Of a DNA stretch of 64,000 bases, positions 29,297 to 64,000 are shown in pieces; position 1 is the stretch's first letter; each line of letters starts with the position of its first letter. The position numbers and the translations under genes are program-made. Source of the DNA: Phymorhynchus buccinoides (Eukaryota > Mollusca > Gastropoda > Neogastropoda > Raphitomidae); contig CM065693.1 of NCBI GenBank assembly GCA_017654935.2, positions 57,998,646-58,062,645 on the forward strand. The letters are read 5' to 3'. Under the pieces are notes generated by a model. It was not told where the DNA came from. It searched no databases and was given only the letters and a program-made list of their open reading frames with translations.

Positions 29297-29640
29297 ACTC
29301 ATCAGAGACAGTTTTCCATCAGCTTAGCTTACAGAGTCCAATCAAATTAGGTACTCAAAGAACAAGAATCAACAGTGGCTAAAAAATGTGTTATCTGTGA
29401 TCTGTTAGTAAATAAAACTGAGAGCCCAGTAAAGTAATACTTGGTACTGAACAGAGAGCAATTACACAATTACACAGTATTACAATCATAGCCCAGTCGA
29501 CAACCAAGGCCATGTCAGGGCTGTCACCACGTTAAATCATACCACAGTTACCTTTTTCTTATCCAACTCTTTATTTATTTAAATATGATTTTGATCCTCA
29601 ACAAAGCGGAAACTAGTTAAACTGAAAATCCACATCCAAC
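29297..29640. other. Intergenic sequence, no gene seen
   Basis: Unique sequence between a MITE and a minisatellite; nothing recognised. Confidence 0.5.
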
Positions 29641-29647
29641 GGCACGG

Positions 29648-29995
29648 CAGTTTTGTTGTTGCCGTCCGAGGTTCCGTCACGAAACCCCAAGTTTTGTTGT
29701 TGCCGTCCGAGGTTCCGTCACGAAACCCCAAGTTTTGTTGTTGTTGCCGTCCGAGGTTCCATCACGAAACACAAGTTTTGTTGTTGCCGTCCAAGGTTCC
29801 GTCACGAAACCCCAAGTTTTGTTGCTGTTGCCGTCCGAGGTTCCGTCACGAAACACCAAGTTTTGTTATTGCCGTCCGAGGTTCCGTCACGAAACCCCAA
29901 GTTTTGTTGTTGTTGCCGTCCGAGGTTCCGTCACGAAACCCCAAGTTTTGTTGTTGTTGCCGTCCGAGGTTCCGTCACGAAACCCCAAGTGTTGA
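29648..29995. repeat. 41-45-bp minisatellite, eight copies
   Basis: The unit is gttttgttgttgccgtccga, ggttccgtcacgaaacccca. Length differences come from the number of gtt triplets. Confidence 0.93.
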
Positions 29996-30079
29996 ATCCA
30001 TCCAGCTGAAACGGCATGGGGCCTTTTCTGTTTGAAAGAGATGGTGCCCTACCTATCCAAACACGACCTTGACCGAAAT

Positions 30080-30101
30080 CCCCCCCCCCCCCCCCCCCCC
30101 T
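30080..30101. repeat. Poly-C tract
   Basis: About 22 consecutive C residues. Confidence 0.95.
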
Positions 30102-30256
30102 TTCCATAGCTGACCGTCATTTTCTTTCTCAGATTTCATGGTGCCGTCCCTATATCGTGGACGGCAATGGCAGAATTCGCTACATGCTCCGAAAACTCCT
30201 GCCGTGCCGGTGACTTGCCGTTTCGTGCCTTACGGATTCAAGCAGTAGAAATTTAG

Positions 30257-31525
30257 TTTGAGCGATTAACGCATCATTTTACCTTTGTCGTTGCTGTGTC
30301 AGGGCCAGTGGATGTGGAGCGATTAACGCATCATTTTACCTTTGTCGTTGCTGTGTCAGGGCCAGTGGATGTGGAGCGATTAACGCATCATTTTACCTTT
30401 GTCGTTGCTGTGTCAGGGCCAGTGGATGTGGAGCGATTAACGCATCATTTTACCTTTGTCGTTGCTGTGTCAGGGCCAGTGGATGTGGAGCGATTAACGC
30501 ATCATTTTGCCTTTGTCGTTGCTGTGTCAGGGCCAGTGGATGTGGAGCGATTAACGCATCATTTTACCTTTGTCGTTGCTGTGTCAGGGCCAGTGGATGT
30601 GGAGCGATTAACGCATCATTTTGCCTTTGTCGTTGCTGTGTCAGGGCCAGTGGATGTGGAGCGATTAACGCATCATTTTACCTTTGTCGTTGCTGTGTCA
30701 GGGCCAGTGGATGTGGAGCGATTAACGCATCATTTTTGCCTTTGTCGTTGCTGTGTCAGGGCCAGTGGATGTGGAGCGATTAACGCATCATTTTGCCTTT
30801 GTCGTTGCTGTGTCAGGGCCAGTGGATGTGGAGCGATTAACGCATCATTTTTGCCTTTGTCGTTGCTGTGTCAGGGCCAGTGGATGTGGAGCGATTAACG
30901 CATCATTTTACCTTTGTCGTTGCTGTGTCAGGGCCAGTGGATGTGGAGCGATTAACGCATCATTTTACCTTTGTCGTTGCTGTGTCAGGGCCAGTGGATG
31001 TGGAGCGATTAACGCATCATTTTTGCCTTTGTCGTTGCTGTGTCAGGGCCAGTGGATGTGGAGCGATTAACGCATCATTTTACCTTTGTCGTTGCTGTGT
31101 CAGGGCCAGTGGATGTGGAGCGATTAACGCATCATTTTTGCCTTTGTCGTTGCTGTGTCAGGGCCAGTGGATGTGGAGCGATTAACGCATCATTTTACCT
31201 TTGTCGTTGCTGTGTCAGGGCCAGTGGATGTGGAGCGATTAACGCATCATTTTGCCTTTGTCGTTGCTGTGTCAGGGCCAGTGGATGTGGAGCGATTAAC
31301 GCATCATTTTTGCCTTTGTCGTTGCTGTGTCAGGGCCAGTGGATGTGGAGCGATTAACGCATCATTTTGCCTTTGTCGTTGCTGTGTCAGGGCCAGTGGA
31401 TGTGGAGCGATTAACGCATCATTTTTGCCTTTGTCGTTGCTGTGTCAGGGCCAGTGGATGTGGAGCGATTAACGCATCATTTTTCCTTTGTCGTTGCTGT
31501 GTCAGGGCCAGTGGATGTGGATTTC
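30257..31525. repeat. 57/58-bp minisatellite, 22 copies
   Basis: The unit is gggccagtggatgtggagcg, attaacgcatcattttacct, ttgtcgttgctgtgtca. Three versions differ at cattttac, cattttgc and catttttgc; the last is one base longer and shifts any reading frame. The versions alternate in blocks. No protein or element source is recognised. Confidence 0.95.
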
Positions 31526-31980
31526 CAGCTTTAATGGCTTCCTGCAGTAGTTTTGAAATCACAGTCGCTTCAACAGCACAGGCTACAGTCAGAGAGAACA
31601 GGGAAACACGCATGAACGCACACACGCATAACCTGAGATCACAGACATCTAAGGACTGCGCTGCCATGGGGCTTTATACTACGTCTTGGCGACACAAAAG
31701 GGCGGTCATTTTCGGACTGACTTGACCATGCCACCTAGCGACGAGTCAGGGGCAGATCATTTTCTGTGGCTATATGCTACCAGTTCCTGACAGGCAAGGG
31801 CAATAATCTTAAGTAGGTGGCATTCGCATCTCTGTGCACGAGACGGGGCGGAGAATGTTCAGTATAAAGCCTCACTGACGCAATCTTGCTTGCAACAATG
31901 TAACTTCCTATTGTTCCTAGAGCAAAACAAAAAAGAAAAGAACAATCCAAGATCAAATCAACTTTGCAAAAAGAAAATGA

Positions 31981-32200
31981 GTTGGGTTATAACAATATTC
32001 AAGTCTTTCCAATTGCTCCCAGAGCAAAGAACAATCTTCAATCATCAAACCAACTTCTTTGTAAAACAACATCAGCAGAGATCTTTCACAGTTGGGTTAT
32101 AACAATATTCAAGTCTTTCCAATTGCTCCCAGAGCAAAGAACAATCTTCAATCATCAAACCAACTTCTTTGTAAAACAACATCAGCAGAGATCTATCACA
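31981..32200. repeat. 110-bp tandem duplication
   Basis: gttgggttataacaatattc through catcagcagagatcttt at 31981 and 32091, nearly identical. An older, shorter copy is suggested upstream near 31905. Confidence 0.9.
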
Positions 32201-32689
32201 AATGGGTTAGAATTGTATTGAAGTCCTTATAATCAAATAAGAGACTTTTAAGTCTGGAATGTTGTGAAACAGGAAAGAACATGGCAAAGTTCAACTTTAA
32301 AGGCATCCACAATAAATCATTAGACGAATCGTGATTAGACATTTCTACCAATATTCTAAACACACACACACACAAAGAACCCTGGTACTGTGTCAACAAT
32401 TTGTACTCAATTTCAACAAAAGAATCCACCAATTCAAAATTTGGAGAGAAAAACAAGCACACACACACAAAGAAAAAAAAGAATAAACTTCAGACACAAA
32501 AAGTTCTACATCAAAAACTTGCTTAAATGCGGCTAGAATGACGACACTATGACGAAACAAAGTAAGTACTTGTCATCAGTATGTGGCATAGTATACTGGC
32601 TGGATTGGTACTAGTTCTATCAATTAAACAAACACCCTCAACAAAACAGTACTACATTACTGACAACATTTCCTCTCAGCCTAACAAGA

Positions 32690-33175
32690 TATTTCTTAAC
32701 AGCCCGACAAAGTTTCCACCTGACAAGAGATTTCCTGACAGTCTAACAAAGTTTCCACCTGACAAGAGATTTCCTGACAGTCTAACAAAGTTTCCACCTG
32801 ACAAGAGATTTCCCGACAGCCTAACAAAGTTTCCACCTGACAAGAGATTTCCCGACAGCCTAACAAAGTTTCCACCAGACAAGAGATTTCCCGACAGTCT
32901 AACAAAGTTTCCACCTGACAAGAGATTTCCCGACAGTCTAACAAAGTTTCCACCTGACAAGAGATTTCCCGACAGCCTGACAAAGTTTCCACCAGACAAG
33001 AGATTTCCCGACAGTCTAACAAAGTTTCCACCTGACAAGAGATTTCCCGACAGTCTAACAAAGTTTCCACCTGACAAGAGATTTCCAGACAGTCTAACAA
33101 AGTTTCCACCTGACAAAAGATTTCCAGACAGCCTGATAAAGTTACCTGACAGCCTGACAAAGGTTTCACGATAAC
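32690..33175. repeat. 39-bp minisatellite, about 11 copies
   Basis: The unit is tttccacctgacaagagatt, tcccgacagtctaacaaag. Variants affect cct/cca and agt/agc. Its parts resemble the simpler array to the right. Confidence 0.93.
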
Positions 33176-33505
33176 CTGAAAAAGTTTCCCGACAGCCCGA
33201 CAAAGATTCCTGACAGCCTGACAGTTTCCCGACAGCCTGACAAAGTTTCCTGACAGCCTGATAAAGTTTCCCAACAGCCTGACGTTTCCTGACAAAGTTT
33301 CCCCGACAGCCTGACAAAGCTTCCCGACAACCTGACAAAGTTTCCCCGACAAAGATTACCGACAACCTGACAAAGTTTCCCGACAACGTAACAAAGTTTC
33401 CCCGACAACCTGACAAAGTTTCCTGACAGCCTGACAAAGCTTCCCCGACAACCTGACAAAAGTTTCCTGACAGCCTGACAGCGTTTCCTGACAGCCTGAT
33501 TGACT
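33176..33505. repeat. Irregular about 20-bp repeat related to the adjoining 39-bp array
   Basis: Repeats of cctgacaaagtttcccgaca with many length variants. The 39-bp unit looks like a dimer of this 20-bp unit that was then amplified. Confidence 0.85.
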
Positions 33506-33744
33506 GCTGCTGGTTTTGTCCTGTTGTGTTTCTACGACCCTTCAGGGAGCACTGGGGCTGGGGCAATATATTCAACAGACCTGAATATTCAACTCTTTTG
33601 GTATGGAGAATAAAGCATAGCATTTTCTGGATGAAGCAGCATAGATATCTCCCCCAACGGCAAGCGGCTAATATTACACTGTCCCCAAGTACCTTTGGCC
33701 TTTCACAAAGAAATCATTGAAATTTCACTGAAATGTTAAGTATT

Positions 33745-33961
33745 ATTAGGTACTTTATAGTCACAGAGGCGTCTCTGTGAAATTCGGGTTGCTCCCACCT
33801 GGAGAGCGCGTCGCAGCCAGAGGCGCGCCACCCAATCTTTTTTTTTTTTTTGCATGCGATTTCTGCCACTGATGAGGGAGGGGGGGGGGGGTAAATTTTT
33901 ACCAAATGACAACTTTTTCGTTGCCACTGGGTTTAGCGTATGCTAAGTGCATGGGCACACG

Positions 33962-33992
<31 letters not shown>

Positions 33993-34075
33993 TCCACGTT
34001 CAGACCGTTAAGGCCTAGTGCAGAATGAGAGGAAAAAATCCCCTGTACCCAGGGGAACGAAGCGTAACGAAGCTT
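33745..34075 (-). mobile_element. tRNA-derived SINE family S, copy 3, head truncated
   Basis: Matches the other two copies from tactttatagtcacagagg to cccctgtacccagg. The tRNA-like head is then replaced by ggaacgaagcgtaacgaagc, so this copy has lost its promoter. Confidence 0.75.
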
Positions 34076-36184
34076 TTTTTTATATTACATTTTGTGCTCC
34101 CTATAGAGCATAGTTTTCAAGACACGCAGCTATTTTCATTTAAAGCGCTGAAATGTTCATATTCAAAATCCCATGGTTTTAATATTGGTTGCATGTCTCT
34201 GCAGATCCAAACAAAACATTACTACAGTGCATAGAAAACAAATGACAGGGCTCTAGTCTTCTTCAATGTTCTTTGGTACCACGAAACGGAAAGATCAAAA
34301 CAAAACAAAACTGTTCAATGAATATGAAAAACAAAAGGGTTTGAGAAGGGGGGGGGGAGAGAAATGACTAGACAGTAAGACAGTAAACAGTCTATCAACA
34401 GATCTAAAATTTAAAAAAAGCCTGATCAATTCCTCGGTTTTAAACTCCCATGGCATTCTTACAGAAAAAAATGAGATAAAAGAGACAGAGCTTTGCGCTT
34501 GAAAACAATTAAAATATAAAGGAGAAGAAAAAATTGTGTAAGAATTAAAATGTCAAAAAGCAATACTTTGTAGCAAAGCAAATGATTAATAATCAAGATA
34601 ATTTCAGACTAATCCAGTTGATATACACACACAAAAAAAGAAGTGAAACCGCACATTTAAGATCTTAAAAAAAAGGAGAAGAAATTCCCCAACTCTTCAC
34701 ATCAACACAACAGCCGCCATTCATTGGACGATTGTTGATCCAACCTGTATGGTTTGTGTCTGGACCTCAATATGTTCCTTTGGGTCAAAGTAATCAAAGT
34801 GAATATCCACAGGATAAAGGAGAACATACATTGATTGAATATCATAGGCCAACCATAAACAACGCATTAGAAGTATGATGGAGAGAACATTAATAGGCAT
34901 AACTGTTAACGAGAACAAAAATCACCTGTATTTAAAAAGGGATCCACAATACTATGACGTTCGTAGGTCTAGGAAACTACTGCCTTTCAAACAGTGAAAA
35001 ATGACCAAACTATATAAACCAAATTCTAATCAGTCAAGAGACAAAAGCAAAAACCATAATGAAGGGAATAAAGTTTACCAACTGCACCTCAGACTCTGGG
35101 AATACGCTGTTTTGCATAGCCCTTGATTTAATAGGACAGCGGAAAAAAAAAAAATAACCGTTACATTTACATAACTGAAAATTGACATGCTTTAAAGCGT
35201 AAGCAGTCATGTCAAACCTAAGAATCGACTAAATAAAGCAAAAAATAAATGGAGCACAAAAACCATTACATCAAAATCTATCCTACTAGCATAATATTGT
35301 GCCTCCTATTCGTCAGATACATGATGAAATCAAACTTGTCATACATTGAGAGAAGCGCATTCATTGCCAAACAAACAGCCACAGTACAAAACGGGTACAT
35401 AGGGAGCACATGATGTTATAAATATATAGAGGAAAAAATACAAGATCACAAGCTATAAACAATTGACCATTATGGTATATGTGCATATACTGTTAAGAGT
35501 AAAAAAACAAACCATTTACATCCGTTTCTAAGTTTGTACAGTTTTAACAAAATATACAAATGAACTGGTATTACTACGTGTGCATAGCAGTTTACAGTTG
35601 GGAGCAACGTGTCAATATTCTGCAAAGGATAACAACAGACTGAGCCATTCAGTGCTCAACAACAAAACAATAACAAATATGAGGATATATACCGCATGAA
35701 AAGTGGATGGTTATCATGTATATTATATGCATTTGTGGATCGAAGATGACACAGAAAATATTTCTCTTGCATGGCATCAGATCTATGTTCATTTACCAAT
35801 TTACACACCCTTCCATATACACTGTTGTGTCATAATTAAACGAAACAAAAAAACAACGAATTTACTTTAAATTCTTACCATGTATGCCAGTCTTAACACA
35901 TGCACTCATGCACACACACACATGCATGCATACATTCTCTCTCTCTCTCTCTCAAAAGAAAGCAAACATAAAATTAATCACTGTGCATACTAACCCATCA
36001 TTGTTAATCAGGCAAATTTCTCTACGGTTTTGTGTGTGTGCATACCACATTCATCATTTGAAAACAAAACCCCACAAACAACCTTCCTACACTTTAGTAG
36101 CTGCTGATGTCATAACAGAGGTGACGTGTCAGTGATTGAGGGTTGTTCTATCGGCGCACGTTAAAGCACACACAGGCAACATGC
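34076..36184. other. Unique AT-rich stretch, possible Myo1e 3' UTR
   Basis: This is the longest repeat-poor stretch outside the exons. It lies downstream of the minus-strand Myo1e stop codon. Minus-strand ATTAAA hexamers occur at 34178-34183 and 35127-35132. No ORF of interest. It may be 3' UTR or intergenic. Confidence 0.35.
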
Positions 36185-37412
36185 ACACACAGAGGGGTCA
36201 GGGTTCATGGTCACATCTTCTGGACGTAGTTAGCGGGGAACAGTCACACACAGAGGGGTCAGGGTTCATGGTCACATCTTCTGGACGTAGTTAGCGGGGA
36301 ACAGTCACACACAGAGGGGTCAGGGTTCAAGGTCACATCTTCTGGACGTAGTTAGCGGGGAACAGTCACACACAGAGGGGTCAGGGTTCAAGGTCACATC
36401 TTCTGGACGTAGTTAGCGGGGAACAGTCACACACAGAGGGGTCAGGGTTCAAGGTCACATCTTCTGGACGTAGTTAGCGGGGAACAGTCACACACAGAGG
36501 GGTCAGGGTTCATGGTCACATCTTCTGGACGTAGTTAGCGGGGAACAGTCACACACAGAGGGGTCAGGGTTCAAGGTCACATCTTCTGGACGTAGTTAGC
36601 GGGGAACAGTCACACACAGAGGGGTCAGGGTTCATGGTCACATCTTCTGGACGTAGTTAGCGGGGAACAGTCACACACAGAGGGGTCAGGGTTCAAGGTC
36701 ACATCTTCTGGACGTAGTTAGCGGGGAACAGTCACACACAGAGGGGTCAGGGTTCAAGGTCACATCTTCTGGACGTAGTTAGCGGGGAACAGTCACACAC
36801 AGAGGGGTCAGGGTTCAAGGTCACATCTTCTGGACGTAGTTAGCGGGGAACAGTCACACACAGAGGGGTCAGGGTTCATGGTCACATCTTCTGGACGTAG
36901 TTAGCGGGGAACAGTCACACACAGAGGGGTCAGGGTTCAAGGTCACATCTTCTGGACGTAGTTAGCGGGGAACAGTCACACACAGAGGGGTCAGGGTTCA
37001 AGGTCACATCTTCTGGACGTAGTTAGCGGCGAACAGTCACACACAGAGGGGTCAGGGTTCAAGGTCACATCTTCTGGACGTAGTTAGCGGCGAACAGTCA
37101 CACACAGAGGGGTCAGGGTTCACATCTTCTGGACGTAGTTAGCGGGGAACAGTCACACACAGAGGGGTCAGGGTTCAAGGTCACATCTTCTGGACGTAGT
37201 TAGCGGGGAACAGTCACACACAGAGGGGTCAGGGTTCAAGGTCACATCTTCTGGACGTAGTTAGCGGCGAACAGTCACACACAGAGGGGTCAGGGTTCAC
37301 ATCTTCTGGACGTAGTTAGCGGGGAACAGTCACACACAGAGGGGTCAGGGTTCACATCTTCTGGACGTAGTTAGCGGGGAACAGTCACACACAGAGGGGT
37401 CAGGGTTCAAGG

Positions 37413-62750
<25,338 letters not shown>

Positions 62751-63258
62751 CTGACACACCAACACATGGATGTCATAATAAAGAAAGCTTAAACTTATTC
62801 TCTCAACCCATACAGTTTCTACTCACTCGTAGCTTTCGCCAAGCGTCCGCCTGGCTTCCTCAGCGCTTGCACACTGAAGGTGGAGACTTGGAGTTCAGTC
62901 AACACGCCGGTGAGATGAACTCACGACGTGTGACTGAATAAGGGAGTTGTAGACCGCTGGCAAGACGTGTCTGCCCCTGTTCCCTATTGCTTTTAGCTTC
63001 TTTTTTTTTTCTTTTTTTTTTGAGGTGATGGTACCTCTCTTTTACATTTTAATGATACACATACAAACCAAAACCACAATAATAGTGATGGTATATCACT
63101 ATATGTCTTTCTAACATTTTAACTGCATGCACACTTTCATACACAAACACACAAACAATAATTGTGATAGTACGTCTCTTATATATATATGAATCACACA
63201 CACACACATACCAAAAAACACGACACTATTGATGATACCTCTGTTTTACGCTTCAATG

Positions 63259-63292
<34 letters not shown>

Positions 63293-63500
63293 CCAAAACA
63301 TAATAATACTGATGGTACCTCTATTTTATACCAACAGATAATTTGAACGATTGACTGGTTCCTATTCTAATTTTTGTCGTCTGCTCAATTTTGTGAACAA
63401 GTTTGTACTCTAAACTAAAAAAAACATGAAATAAATTCTAAATTAGAAAAATAGTAAGAACAATGAAAAATTTCCTACGAAAACAAAAGTGTTACTAGAC
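62751..63500. other. Myo1e intron upstream of the first visible tail exon
   Basis: AT-rich with (CA)n near 63260. I could not place an IQ-motif exon here. Confidence 0.5.
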
Positions 63501-63707
63501 TATATGTCAAAGATCGTTGTCCAGTTTAATTTACAAAATTTGTCTAAATTCATGGAAGATCAAATTTTCGAAATACGTAGAATATGTTTGTGGTCACCCA
63601 CCATCTATTCATCATATTCTTTTTGAATGTCCAGTTTTAACTGCCCTATACAACACTTTTAAGATAAACCTTAGGGCGTTTAAAAGACATCATTTACAGC
63701 CCTGAAA
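63500..63707 (+). pseudogene. LINE ORF2 C-terminal fragment
   Basis: The plus-strand frame from 63517 reads SLIYKICLNSWKIKFSKYV, then CGHPPSIHHILFECPVLTA and ends at TGA 63706. Cys-x-His...HHILFECP resembles the HLLFECP zinc-finger-like motif after the RT/RNase H part of many LINEs. The copy is short and 5'-truncated. Confidence 0.6.
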
Positions 63708-64000
63708 TGATTGACATTGCCAAGGTCATATCCAGCTCTGAGATTGTTCATTTGTTATAACTGATTCATTAGCTTACGGCTGATTATTGTATTGTTGTTA
63801 AGTACACACACATAAGTGTGTGCATGCAAACACACACACACTTTGCCTCCCTCCTTTTAATTCACTGATTTCTTTATATTTTTAAAAGTCTAATATCACC
63901 TTTGTTGCGAACAGACTTTAAATTCAATCAATCAATCATCAAATCAATCGTATACAGTCTTTGCACTTATAGTCATGAATCATCATTGGAAAACAAAATT

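Noticed and set aside
23900..31525. CRISPR-like arrays
   Set aside because: Repeats are contiguous, without unique spacers, in a eukaryotic gene context.
62822..62885. Additional Myo1e exon (minus strand, reading SAEEARRTLGESYE before gtgagt)
   Set aside because: Its exit phase does not fit the exon starting at 62750 in that frame, and it does not resemble the IQ-TH1 junction of class I myosins.

Overview
This is animal nuclear DNA. Split genes with GT-AG introns, tRNA-headed SINEs, LINE 3' ends, many MITEs and abundant (CA)n and (GA)n tracts point to a lophotrochozoan, most likely a mollusc and perhaps a gastropod. That placement is inference from repeat style and moderately diverged proteins. 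Nothing bacterial, viral or CRISPR-like is visible.

Two protein-coding genes converge. On the plus strand (62-10946) are the last six coding exons of nicalin (NCLN), the ER membrane protein of the nicalin-TMEM147-NOMO complex. They give 221 in-frame residues ending in the transmembrane helix and a short basic tail. The 3' UTR appears to be split by an intron of about 5.6 kb that holds a 4.1 kb array of 48-bp repeats. On the minus strand (62750 down to 37413) are nine exons encoding the tail of a long-tailed class I myosin of the Myo1e/Myo1f type: TH1 domain, proline-rich TH2 and C-terminal SH3. They give 416 in-frame residues with consistent splice phases throughout. The 5' end of each gene lies outside the window.

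Between and inside these genes roughly a third to a half of the sequence is tandem repeat, in about 30 arrays with units of 15 to 121 bp. Many arrays can be traced to a seed that is still recognisable beside or within them. Exon edges with their splice sites seed four arrays in NCLN and one at the Myo1e stop codon. MITE terminal or internal sequences seed those at 5.6-7.5, 12.1, 20.0, 28.5, 52.5-53.8 and 55.7-57.5 kb. The end of a LINE ORF2 seeds those at 47.9-49.4 kb. This recurring expansion of feature edges is the most striking property of the window.

The mobile elements fall into readable families: a TA-targeting MITE with GGCGCA-rich ends (seven copies); a TA-targeting CAGTGGAACCTCCC MITE (three copies); TTAA-targeting piggyBac-like MITEs (four copies, two with later insertions); elements with CAGACCTG ends and 6-bp target duplications (one carrying a BED-finger transposase fragment); a 218-bp hAT-like MITE (two copies); two tRNA-SINE types; and LINE remnants. 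Nested insertions give several filled-site/empty-site pairs from which target duplications can be read directly.

The long ORFs in the repeat arrays exist because the unit lengths are multiples of three or lack stops. They are not proposed as genes.
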